Of a stretch of DNA of 64,000 nucleotides, positions 1 to 11,251 are shown one piece after another. The stretch lies in NCBI RefSeq assembly GCF_037975245.1, contig NC_092569.1:16600001-16664000 (forward strand). The letters are read 5' to 3'. The stretch comes from Apostichopus japonicus (Eukaryota > Echinodermata > Holothuroidea > Aspidochirotida > Stichopodidae). The position numbers and the translations under genes were made by a program. How positions within the stretch are numbered: the stretch's first letter is position 1; each line of letters starts with the position of its first letter. The notes under the pieces were generated by a model, which was given only the letters and a program-made list of their open reading frames with translations, was not told the DNA's origin and did not search any database.

Positions 1-166
1 CCTCCTCCGTCAATTGAGTTATTACAGTAAACTTGAAAAGGTTCATTGGCTCCATCTGGCTTAATTAGATAAACTCCAGATTCAGAGGTACTCCCTTCAC
101 ATTGGTCGTAAACTTCTTTACAATCTCGAGGATATTCTGGCTCTTGGTAGAAAAAGTAGGAAGAGT
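1..166 (-). CDS. FREP-1 exon 3 (FBG N-terminal part, truncated by window)
   Basis: The acceptor is CTACAG at 170-167. The exon encodes [16 protein letters not shown] onward to SIDGGG, with three cysteines (PRDC, YDQC, QVYC). The final bases of the exon lie before position 1. Confidence 0.9.
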
Positions 167-3100
167 CTGTAGAAATGAAAGAAAAACTTTTTGGGTGAAC
201 TACCGAACTCGATGTCCCGTTTACCTGACTCTCGATTAAGGTAAAATTACGGTTTGCAGAAGAAAATGTTTGTCAAAATAGTAAACATAAATCTTCTATA
301 CATTTCTCTGCTTGAAAGAACACCATGGAAGTACACATTGTAAAATCGTAAAAAGAAACAACAAATTTACAGAATAATCTTAAATGAAGTAACATAATCA
401 AAAACAAATCCTGATCAGTTCTGGTAACTATTTCTGCTTAGTTTAAACGACAAATGTTGGTCTTCTTATACCGCCGCGACAAACCTTAGAAAAAATAATA
501 ATTGTTGGTACTTTTCAGCCAGTGATTAAAGCGTGTTGCTTTTCGATTATTGGATTTTTGTTTTATTTAACAATATTACAAAATCCAAAGTACGCATTTC
601 TGTGAAGAAAGAATTAAGGGTGGCAGGTCTTAGTTTATATTTAATTACCACATCAAGAAAGTATAAATGCATATTAACCAAAAACATGTGAAGACTACTA
701 AAGCAGAAATCATCATTATTGTCAATTAAGATCATTAATATGACTGATTAATTACGTTTCTGTTATACTGATGATACTGATGATGATATTTTTTTTACAA
801 ACGGAATTGAATATTAAGTGAGATGAATACTATATATGTATTTATATACCGAGGGGTATCTCTATAATAGTAAGTTACTAAAGGAAATAAAGCCCAAATT
901 AAAAATGTAAATTAAGTTAAATTCATACCGAAATTTTAAATGCAGTTAAATAATTTTAAAAATCCCGATCAATTCTAGTAGCTTTGTTAGTTTAAGATTA
1001 ATCGAAAAATGTTGGTCTCCTTTAGACCACCGCGAGAAACGTTAAAAGGCTCTCAGTTTTTTAATATAAGTTGTTTCCAGCCACCTTTAAAAGTGGATCA
1101 AATTTCGTTTTACAGTATTTTTTGTAACCAAATTAACTAATCCACAGTACGTCTTTAGGTGAAGAAATCATTTAAAACATATTAACCAGTAGATGATGAT
1201 ATAAGGTAGTAGATATTGGTGCTTATTTAATTACCACATCACGAAACGAAAGTATAGCAGCATACGGAACAAAAGTATGTCAAAAATGCAGAAATCACAA
1301 TAATTGTTTGTCAAAAACAATGATATAAATGATTAATGAAGTTAAATAAATCTTATATATCGATGGGTACCTATAAATTGAAAAAAAAAGTAAAATATAC
1401 ATTTATACTTGTAATGTCCTTCTTTAAAACGCGTAGTTTTTGTAAAGATTCATGTTAAAGTTCCTTGAAAAAAAGAAATGAATGAGAATGAGAATTTTTT
1501 CTTACCTCCAGTGCTTCTTTTGTTCCTCCCAGAACTTTCCCGTCCAAGATTCTAACGGAGATATGAAAATTGAAAATATAAAAGTCAACAAAGTCACTCA
1601 AAGAACATTCCGATAGGCGGGAGGGACTCGTTTTTAAGCAAACTTACCGCCGAAATCAATACATTTCCAAAGTGTTTTTAAGTTGCTGTTAATCTTTGGT
1701 TAAAGTCCAATGAAGTGAAATCAGGGATCATTAACTATATCACCATTAGGTCATCTTAATCATTTCACTGATAGAGAGGCATTTACTTTGACACCACTCG
1801 TGTGACGAGGTTTCTGTAATATTCGTATTAAGATCTCTCTGTTTGACTTAGATATTAGCTTCTTTGTATGAAACATTACGGGAAATCAAGAGACACTATT
1901 ACAACATTCTATTCTAACACAGTATAACTATTCAATTTTTTAACGTATATAGAACTTTCGTTAAGCCGTGACATATTTTAATGAAAACAAAATGTGTTTC
2001 TATTCGATACTGTGTTGTCGTTGTGTTTACTTCTTGGCATGGATGTTTGAAGACAAACTTTTTAAAATTATTTTTGAAGCTATTTAGATGACAGAATGAC
2101 GAATAAACAAGTTACACACTCAACGCTATTGTTGTCCTGTTTCCCGCCCTGTTACTGAATAACCTAGATAAAACAATCATATGTGGCGCTTGAATTTTTG
2201 CGACATGACGTGAGAAAGTAATATGGACGTTCAAAATTTTCATAAATATATCTCATATTAATGGACAAGTTTGTGTAGTAAAAGGGAAATACGACCCAAG
2301 CAGTGCTTACTTGATTAAATTATCGTTTAGTAAGAAGTTTAGGATTGACGAAAATATTACGAATTGAGTTTAATGTACATGCAAATGCGTTTAGAATTAT
2401 CCTAGTTAAATGAGTCGTTTTCGTATCTCTGAGCCATTTCTACATTTTGTCATGTGTTCTTTGGTTTTGTTCAGTATAAGCTGAATAATATGCCCAGCTT
2501 TAACTTGAAACAAACTTACAATTATTAGAAAGTTTAGAAATTTACATAAAATAGTACTAAGTACGGTGGGTACTCTCGCCGTTTCTTCCTTCAAGGTTCT
2601 GTTTGTTTAGTAACTTGTACCTCATAAACTAATACCACCGATACAATTCATTACAATAGAAGCTATATGGAATGCATCATAATAATCAATGTTGTGTTTG
2701 AGAAATTGGAAAACTTCAACGCACTGATTTAGACAACATTTTATCATCAAGTGTGATATTCGCTTTCTATATTGTTCAAAAATTGTAATGGATTCCTCAC
2801 TGCCTTCTCCATGTTTTCAAATGATTCCAAAAATGAATCCGTTTTGACTATTTTATATAAAAATAATTCCTTAACGTAAACTAGCAGCGTACCTCCATTA
2901 GAATATCTAATACAAATCCTAATCTAATCTAATAAATCTTGATATTTATTTGGGAGATATTTTACAGGCCTTTTTTACTACATACGGTGCAAAAATGTTA
3001 TTAAGCCTTTACCCAGATATGCTATTTTAAACATTCATGTCTCATTCATAACAAATTGTTCAGTTTTCCTTTTGAAGTCATACGGCGTACTTTTGACGTT

Positions 3101-5433
3101 TACATTCAACAAAACATCAGGTTAAGGCAATGAGTGATTCTTGTCATTTGTTTAAACTGTTATTAAAATATCTGGATTTTCCATCGCTATGTCGACGATG
3201 TCATGCCTAGGAAAACATGCTCTAAGAACACGGTAGAGAACAAACTATTCTTTCTTTTTATGTAAAAAATAAGTTTCTAGGTAAAACAAAATAAATTTCA
3301 GTAGTGCGTGTCCCGATTGTTGTTTGGTTTATTTACAGAGTTAAACAAGCCGAAGCAACGTTATTCTCTCCTTGGTATGTTTAATTAATGAAATACATGA
3401 CGAAAGTAATATAAAGTTATTGTTTAAAAAATATGTACTGTTACTTGGTAGGATCACATCGAATATAATCGATTCGATATTTACATCAAGTGTTTGTGAT
3501 TTATGAGTATAGCCTAACTTATGATTTTAAGGCATCATTCCACCTGATCTAGTATGAATATAAAAAAAAAAAAGCTTTTAGTTTTATTGATTGCTCTGAG
3601 TTTCTGAGATTCGGCAGCAAAGTGTCAATAGGGTTAACATTTGTTAAAATTAATAATTTGTTGCTCTCCTAAGTTTGTAGTAGACTCTCATTTAAGTATC
3701 AGGTTTTAACTATTTTGATTTCTTCATCGATTGTTAATCAGGTTACTTGCTTTTTTGAAAGGTATAATTGAAAACACATTTGTCAAATTTGTATATTTCT
3801 TGGCGCAAAAAGGGAGAATGCCCATCCAAGAATATCAGCAATTAAAGGTTAAGAACTGCTTACTGGGGAAAGGAACATTTATCATAACATGTACGTAATA
3901 TTCGCTACCAAATTACATCCAACAAAATATATAATATCTATCCAATGAATGGGAAATAAATATTTATTTGAGAGATATTTTAAAGACCACTATTAGTAAA
4001 CACGATACAACGGTGACATGAAACATGATATTTTACTCAGTCTCCAGAATAAAATTGTTTGATATACATTGTAGTAATACGGGGGACTTTGGCCATATCC
4101 GAAGTTCATGTGGGTAATCCTGATAAAATTAAATCGAGAAGTTTTCTTTTCAACTTGTTTTACTGCTATAAAAAGAAATTCTATCATGATTTCCTTGATG
4201 AGATGTCGAGTAAGGAACGCGCTCAAAACACAGGAAAGAACAAACGACAATGTCGATTGATATTAACAATGAGTCTCGCAATAGAATAAATACATTTCTA
4301 GAATAACCTTTTATATTTAGTAGCTATTCACAAATGCCAAAATCGTTGCTTTGTTTATTTATACAATTCAACAAGTCAAAACAACTTTATTTTTTTGTTC
4401 TGCTTTTGATCTGCTTTAGTCTTAAATGTAATTAACGGAATATAAATTTGACATTTGAAATTACTGGATCTTATTTTCTTGATATATAGAATATAATCGT
4501 TTGAATGTTTCCAGCAACTTAAGTTTAAAATCATTTATGAGTATTTTTGCTATATGTAACCATTTAATCGAACTTACCTAATATGTTAATAAGAAAATGT
4601 TAAGTTTTATAAATTACTTCAAATAGTTTCTATTATTGTTTCAAGGCATTAAGTTATTGGTATTGCACTGCACCATGTATCTAGCAAATCACCTTCCTTC
4701 ATGTAATTTTGAAAATTATATTTGAATTGCCGAAAAGGGATGTTCGAACTATGTTTGTACTATAGGATTGATGTACTAGCTTAGAAGCAAGTTAAAGATG
4801 GCTAAAAGAAACAATTTCAATTAATTCTTTGTTAAGGAATCCACAGTTATATCCTTACATATGATAATTATTTTCATGTTTTTTCGATATTTGTTATAGT
4901 TTATTTGCTATGTTATACCATATAATTAAATACCTGTTTGAAACGTGATCGTGTGCACGATATATCAGCAAGTCATTGTCTATTTTAAATTGCTTACTGT
5001 ATTCCTTAAAAAATAGGAATTCTTATCGTTGTTTTAAGAAAATAACTGATATTTAGACCCCTTTTCAAACCTATCCATGTTAATGATATGGTGTAATTAA
5101 ACTTATTATATTTTATTGTGCACATGAGGTAGTTCACAATGAGCATTATATATTTTATTGTTGATAAGTAGATTAAGTACAATAATATCAATATTTTAAA
5201 AACAGACAAATAAATTAATGGAACACCGACAATAAACTCAAACAGCATGGTAAAGAGAAACTAAAAATCATATTTAGCTTAAAAATTATTGAGTTAGAAA
5301 ATCATATATCACAGTTAAATATTCGACTTCAACTTGAATTTGTTAAAAGATAAAAGAAACTTACAGTTTCTGCCTGGAAAGCTGGAAGTTGAGAGAAGAG
5401 TCCCAAAACACAAAATATTAGGATGAACTGCAT
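1..5433 (-). CDS. FREP-1: secreted fibrinogen-related protein, 5' part only (exons 1-3; cut by window edge)
   Basis: Exons on the minus strand: 5365-5433 (signal peptide), 1506-1551 (mini-exon), and 166 down to position 1 (start of the FBG domain). Exon 3 loses its last 7 bases at the window edge, and exons 4-5 lie outside. The visible protein is a signal peptide starting [11 protein letters not shown], then [15 protein letters not shown], then an FBG start with PRDC, YDQC and QVYC. Donors are GTAAG and acceptors are TTAG/ACAG; intron 1 is 3813 bp and intron 2 is 1339 bp. The three exons are identical to those of FREP-3 in what is visible, because both lie in the 12.7-kb recent duplication. 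The role is inferred from the family: FBG-domain lectins bind acetylated glycans on microbes in body fluid. The unseen terminal exon cannot be typed, though the alternation predicts type II. Confidence 0.88.
1506..1551 (-). CDS. FREP-1 exon 2 (mini-exon with RNKR site)
   Basis: A 46-nt exon between acceptor GTTAG and donor GTAAG, phase 0 to 1, encoding [15 protein letters not shown]. The frame is fixed because only this one joins exon 3 (G|AC = Asp) without a stop. RNKR fits the furin R-X-K/R-R consensus. Confidence 0.85.
1648..1693 (-). other. Candidate alternative exon 2b of FREP-1 (open)
   Basis: A 46-nt block bounded by AG (CCAAAG) and GTAAG, 96 bp upstream of exon 2. Spliced in place of exon 2 it is in phase (0 to 1) and open, encoding [15 protein letters not shown], with an extra Cys and no RNKR. 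Including both mini-exons would shift the frame into a stop in exon 3. The acceptor has a weak pyrimidine tract. It is unproven and could be a relic. Confidence 0.35.
2940..4600 (-). repeat. Old tandem duplication inside FREP-1 intron 1
   Basis: The stretch from about 2940-3580 resembles about 3955-4600 in order: a TTTATTTG-GAGATATTTTA start, an AGTAATACGG-like segment, a GAACACGG/AACACAGG segment, then TTTATGAGTAT. The copies are well diverged. The same pair occurs in FREP-2 (about 16670 and 17725), FREP-3 (30168 and 31183) and FREP-5 (56115 and 57245). Confidence 0.5.
5365..5433 (-). CDS. FREP-1 exon 1 (signal peptide)
   Basis: The ATG is at 5433 and the donor GTAAG at 5364-5360. The exon encodes 23 residues, [11 protein letters not shown] to FQAET: a hydrophobic core ending in an AFQA-type signal peptidase site. 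The intron is phase 0. Confidence 0.9.
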
Positions 5434-5541
5434 CTTGACGATTTGTTCTGGTCTTAACGATCACAAATCTCAAGAAGGAATGAAGTAAACTTTCTGGCAG
5501 AGAACCAGTTCAACCACTTTCTGGGCTAACCCTGCGTACTG

Positions 5542-5565
5542 TGACGTGGTTGTTGACACGTGTCA
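5542..5565 (-). promoter_or_regulatory. FREP-1 promoter module (TGACGTGG plus TGACACGTGTCA)
   Basis: About 110 bp upstream of the ATG. TGACGTGG (plus-strand reading) matches the ATF6/XBP1 UPRE-type core. Four bases on is a perfect 12-bp palindrome with a CACGTG E-box. The 24-bp module is unchanged in all five genes although the surrounding sequence varies. Confidence 0.55.
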
Positions 5566-6149
5566 CCGAAGTGCTTATGAACCATTTACCTTTACACTAT
5601 TTGTTACAACCTGGATGATCAGGTAAATAAAAACACAAGCTAACAGTTTTTCTATTGTCCTTTAAAGAGTAAAAATTATGATAATTACTATTATTCCATT
5701 TTTATAGCTTCAATTGTATAGACGTAATGCAATGTGACTTTCATGGTCACATTAGTTATATCACATTCATATGCAATCTTAAACCAATTCAGAATATCTC
5801 TTTCGATAACACAAATTATATCGCATATATATTACAGTCAGCTTATTAGCCTTACACTTTTAAGTACCTCCGCTAGTTTGAATCCTAACGTACTACTTTC
5901 AATTAACTGATTTTTTTTTCTCCTGCAGCTTACCATCGACAGTTAAATGATGTCAAGGAAACTGCTGTAAAGCCCCTTATGCAGTGCCAAAAATTCTTAT
6001 ATATATCTACAATCAAGAAGATACAATTTAACAGTATCAAACCTTTATATCTAGGAAAAGACGAGTTTTTTTTTATTTTATAAAATCGCACCCACGATCT
6101 TTGCAAGTTACCATGTTTTTGTGAAATTACCCAGGATGCAACGTTTGCA

Positions 6150-6157
6150 TGACGTCA
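6150..6157. promoter_or_regulatory. CRE-like palindrome TGACGTCA, upstream of FREP-1
   Basis: A perfect CRE consensus in a conserved stretch about 0.7 kb upstream of the start. The site is also intact upstream of FREP-2, -3 and -5 and altered (GGCGTCAC) upstream of FREP-4. Confidence 0.3.
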
Positions 6158-8112
6158 CACATGCACATAGGTATATGTAGACAAAAATTAACTATGTAAA
6201 TATTATTTAAGTTGGCAACGCATTTTCAGGAACTCTCTCAGGTGCATGTAAGACGTCGTAGACAGCTGATTGTCTGCTTCCCTCTCCTCCAATATGGAGG
6301 ATAATGGCGGATAAGGGGATAATGGGGGGGGGGGTGAATTTGATTTATTTTTACTCAATGAAGTCGTAAAAGAATAACATGGTAAAGGTCATTATTGTTG
6401 GCGTAAATATGTATACTAAAAGTATGTGAAGATCAATCAGGCAGTATTGCTCCCCATTAAGGTTAGTTTATACAAGGAAAAGAATTTATGATTTTATAGA
6501 GTCATTGTGAAGTTACCCTTACTACCAACATGTTACAAAGGCAATGGAAAGGAGTAATTTTAATGAATGGAATTTATTACGTAGGACGACATGAATCCTA
6601 TCTTACATTGTACAGTATGTGTACAGTAAACCTCTGAACATCGATGAGAATGTGGCAGCAGTAATCGAACGGTTTCATAGATTTATTTCAGATGATCTTA
6701 CTTAACAGTTGCCTTGAAGTTAATGCAGACACTGACTGTCTTTTCATCTTTTTATTTTTGTAATCGTGATTTCGACTTGTGTCGGCTACTCTCCTATATG
6801 ACCGCTGAGAATGAGAATGAAACATTTTATCAATTGTTGCCTGTCACAAAGACAAACATACACGTGGTCTGAGCATTCAGTGGTTGTAGAAGACGTGTGT
6901 AGTGCTGCGTAGAAAGAGAAGCAATGTGATAGCTAGAGTAGATTACGTCAACAGGAAAGATAAAGGAAATCATCCCCTGTAAAATGATATGCTAGACAAC
7001 AGAGAGATTACTTTAAGATAGTGTGTCGCCAGTTATGTAGGCGTATGACATATCGACATGGAACTTCTGCTTTTAGACATCATACTTCAAGATAGCTTGT
7101 TGAGGTCGCTGTATAACTTACTCCTAGTCGATACTCATAAACAACAACTTTATGATAAGGGCTTCGATAAGACAAGTATGTATACAATCAAACAATATGT
7201 GCGTGAACCTTACGGCATATTAACTTTACAATAGGATATTGATGTTTGCATGTGATCTATAAAAAGACTTAATTCAACCTCAGATAAGCACCTCCATTGA
7301 CGGCAAATCATTGGTAAAGACATTAAAGTCCCTTCTACATTCGATTTCGATGGTATACATATTCTTTTTTATTCTTGGTTGGGGGAAGGAGGATAGGAGG
7401 GGGATGGACGGGGGGGGGGAGGGGAATAGACGAATGTATAATGTAGTCAATGGGAACATTCGCTAGATATCTTCGGATCGGCCAACATTTTACCAAAAAG
7501 GCCCATCGTCATGATTTGTGCTTATTTACTACTCAAGCGTACCAAAAAAGTTGTCGAGTTAGGGATCGGTTACTTTGTGCTTATAATGGACTGCATAACG
7601 GGCTTCTAATATGCTATTCGATTTTTGACAATGTTTGATATGAAAATCGCAGTATCTAACTAACCGCATTCAATTTCAAATACAGATAAAATAGTGGGAA
7701 ATTTGGTAACATTCATATTGTCTTGTTAAAGGTTCCACCTGTGTGCATTTTTGCCTACGAAAAACAAGTGCTCTGTGTAAACACAAATGCTTAAAACAGT
7801 TAGTGTAACTGGAATTTTCGAAAATATGTTTCAAAAGAGCTCTTAGTCCATAGTTACTCCAGAAATAGTTTATAATATTAATGTTCAACTTACGGTACTG
7901 TTATGATCTGCAGTCAGTCAATGCAAGTCAGTGCAAGTTTCGAGGAACTAGATAGGATCGATATAATAGCGCCCTCTATTAAGTATGGTTGTGGCTGGAG
8001 AGCCCCATTGAATTTTCAAGTGCTTACTGCTGTCGATACTTTGCAGCTCTGATTTTTTTGAGGGGCTCTTCTCAAACAGTGATATTCTTACGGCGATACG
8101 AATTGCATTTGG

Positions 8113-8151
8113 TTTATTATTATTATTATTATAATTATTATTATTATTATA
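8113..8151. repeat. TTA/TAT microsatellite
   Basis: Runs of TTA with one interruption (ATAATT). Counterparts sit at 35307-35345 and, shorter, at 61996-62016 in the other type I spacers. Confidence 0.9.
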
Positions 8152-9230
8152 TTGGTAATTGTATTGTTGCAAAGGTAATGATATAAAAGGAAAGACCACT
8201 CAATATTCATTTGAGTTTCTGCAAAGTAAACATGGTTTGAAATTAACATTAAATGTAATACACAAGTTTAATAATATGAAAGTAAATCAATTGGCAAATT
8301 ACGGAAAGTAGTCGTGTTGCGGCGTATATAAAGCATTGAATGGTTAAAACCCTTTGGTAAGATAAATTAATTTCAATTAGTTTTGTTTTAAGCAAAGAAC
8401 TAAGCTACCAGGAATTTTAGAGCTAAACTAAAACGGAATTTAAAACTTGCAAATTTGTCTATTGTTTTGTCTGATGTTATGACTATTAAACAATCTTATA
8501 AAAATGAAGGTCGAGTGACAATATGACATTGTTTAGTAACAGGGGTAGGGTAAGATGCAGGTTGCCCCCTCCTCCTTACTTATTGCTATTGTGATCGACA
8601 GTGGTAATGCGACGCCCCGTCTGCGCATTTGCTACACCTACGGATGAACTCAAAAGCCATTTGCGGGATCGCTCTGGTTTATCAATTGAATTAGAAAACA
8701 AGAGTTTCAGATAATCAAATGATGGAATTTTTAGTCACATTTCTCTTTGTAAACCTTGAAGTATCTTTTACAAATATGGCATATTCACGAAATCCCTCCC
8801 CTCTAAATTTACGAAATGTATTGAATTTCCATCTGGGAACCCTACGCTAAATAATAAATTAAAAGATTCCCCCAGTGACTTGGGTAGTGACTTGCATGGG
8901 ACAGTGGTGAATCGAGGATTCCACAAAGGAAGGAGTGCTGCCCTGGTGTCATTAAAGCCGTCTCCTGTTCAGGGATTTTGTTGTTTTTTAACAATCAAAG
9001 AATGAACAATTCAGACGCCAAACAGTGCATTCTGATACATATTAAGACAAATTAAATAAATACAAGTAGTGCTAAATGCCAGTTTTTGCTAACAAATATT
9101 TCGTATGATATTGAAAAAAAAGATGGGTGGACAGCCGTATAGAAGTAACTCAATTCTTCTCCAACTGAATAAGGAAAGTACCACGAATGATCCATTTACC
9201 CCGACTGACCATCTAAGGTAGAGATGGGGA

Positions 9231-9246
9231 GGGGGGGGGGGGGGGG
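9231..9246 (+). repeat. Poly-G run (16 G)
   Basis: The duplicate copy at 36425-36434 has 10 G and the third spacer copy at 63158-63168 has 11, which shows slippage after duplication. Confidence 0.9.
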
Positions 9247-10297
9247 TGAGGGCATGGTCTCTGTGAGCGATTATTATAAATTACGCTCCTACCTCAAATG
9301 GAAGAAGTGTGTTATATGTTTTTCTTAGCTAAGTTAACGCTCACCAAACTTCAATGTAAGTCCAGCATGTTCAAGGTTTTAACACGTGATATTTCTGCTC
9401 TTCTTGTGACTTGAAACTCCGAAATAGCTGGGTCTACTTCAAATAATTCTCCTTTTGTCTTACACACATACTAATTGTTAAACTACTGTTTCAATAGACA
9501 CTATACATTTGTATTGGTAACTGGCACGTTGGCTATACATGGCACGTAATTTTATATTCTCAAATGAAAATGTTTAGCCGCGACGAAGCCGAAAGGTTGT
9601 TCATTAAATCCCTTGAATCGACACAATTTCCTCAATTATGTTCGATATGTTAATGTACTTTAAAATGCAATAATCCAGAAACAAGCAAAGATAAACAAGA
9701 TTTAGTATTTAATATTGAATGATATCTTCATTTCGATGTAGTTTTAGCTAAATCAATTAATGCTCTTGCGGATGGTTATCTATTACTATTTATATCAACA
9801 TTTTATATGGTAAAGGGTTTACTACGATTAACTGTCAAGTACTGTGTTAACAGTTATATTGATACTAACCTTAATAAGGATCATATTCACAGGTGTGTCA
9901 ACGTGTCTTTATTTCTGTATCTATGGGGAGGGGGGGGGGAGTGGTAAGGGATGTAAAATACATACTTATAGGCAAAATCGTTTTTTTTTGTAAAGAAATT
10001 TATAGACTGGCTGCTTTCCAATAAATGTATCCCATGTTATGAGTTTCGTTTTGTTATGTGGAGTAAGGAATACACCTTAAGTGATGAAATTTCATCAATT
10101 ATGTTCAAATCGTTAATGTACTCTAAAATGCAATTATCCAGAAACAAGCAAATATAAACATGATCATATTGAATGATTTTTGAATTCCATGTTATTTTTG
10201 GCAAATTTATTGATACTTAGGCGGATGGTTATTTATTACTTACACTTTGGTAAGTTGTATGGTAATTTAACAGTTACATTCACTATAACCTTTAAGG

Positions 10298-10620
10298 GTG
10301 TGAAGACTCGCGCAAAAAGAAACGTCTAATGCCGGTAATCTGACCTAGGTTCGAATGAGGTGTAACAGAAGTGTTAGACACCACCATCGATCCCCCAAAA
10401 CACACACACAGCTTGCTACCATGGGTAATTAGAGACTAGTCTACAGTCAGTACATACAGCTGCGGTCAATACCCACAGCACAGTGTACAAACTATACAGC
10501 GATGGACATCTCGGGTCCAGCTAAAGATAACAAGGTATCATGTTTCATTACTGTACTGTCTGCATTTTGTAGCGACACGAACAAAACGTCACTTGCAAGC
10601 AACGGGAAGTTAACTTTTTC
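10298..10620 (+). mobile_element. SINE-like element (tRNA B-box-like motif)
   Basis: A block of less AT-rich sequence starting GTGTGAAGACTCGCGC, with GGTTCGAATGA at 10348-10358 resembling a pol III B box. The ends are not defined: no clear target duplication or A tail was found. The duplicate is at 37490-37803. No other copy is in the window. Confidence 0.35.
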
Positions 10621-10839
10621 AGATGGCCGCACGCGGTTTGGGGCGAGTCTTCAATGCCTTTAAAGATATCATGAATGTTTATCAGAGTAACTATTTTCTA
10701 CAGGGGGGGGGGGGAGGGGGCAAGCTGCTTTCAATTAAAGGTGCTAACATTATTATCTTCGTCATCAGCTTACTGCTGTTTAAATATTCAACACACACAG
10801 GACAAAGGATTTACACTCAGGGTGGATAATTACCTGACA

Positions 10840-10845
10840 TTTATT
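10840..10845 (-). terminator. Poly(A) signal AATAAA of FREP-2
   Basis: AATAAA on the minus strand, about 155 bp after the stop codon. This is the closest canonical hexamer downstream. Confidence 0.5.
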
Positions 10846-11000
10846 CAAAAAATATTATCAAGAAGCAGTTATCGGTTTTGACAGAGAGATATATTTAAAG
10901 TTGTTCGTCAAGTTAAATTTTCGTTCATTGTATTCGAAAGTTGTAAGTTCATTTTTCTAGAAGCACTCATTGATAGATGTTGCTGTCTGCGGCTGATGTA

Positions 11001-11251
11001 TCACACTGGACGTATCTTCATTTCTGCGTATTTTATGTTGTAATTACTTCCTGGAAGACTATACCAGTGGATGCTTTTGTAATTAGTACTTCCGGATGAG
11101 TAAAGTCCGTTGAGATTGACATTATAGTTATAAGTCTTGTACCACCACGCTCCATGATAATTCTGGGCCAGGTTATAACTACTATGTAGGTCGTTGTCAC
11201 TGTCGAATGTAGTAAATGACATGTTCCTGTAGTAAGCCATTCTATCATTCA
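11001..11251 (-). CDS. FREP-2 exon 5 (type I terminal exon)
   Basis: The acceptor is TTTCACAG. The exon encodes VNDRMAYYRNMSFTTF, the DSDND loop, NLAQNYHGAWWYKTYNYN and ends KIRPV-TGA. No cysteine occurs in the exon. Confidence 0.93.

Larger units (their letters stand above)
5566..11000. other. Intergenic spacer FREP-2/FREP-1 (type I), no gene seen
   Basis: It holds the CRE-like site, several poly-G runs (6324-6334, 7410-7419, 9231-9246, 9930-9939, 10703-10714), a TTA microsatellite, a SINE-like element and the FREP-2 poly(A) signal. It lacks the 0.7-kb block found upstream of FREP-2, -4 and -5. Short open frames here are not conserved in the third type I spacer and look like chance. Confidence 0.7.

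Noticed and set aside
7948-8199. Open frames rich in Asn or Tyr in both directions (also 35142-35393)
   Set aside because: They are produced by the TTA microsatellite in the spacer.
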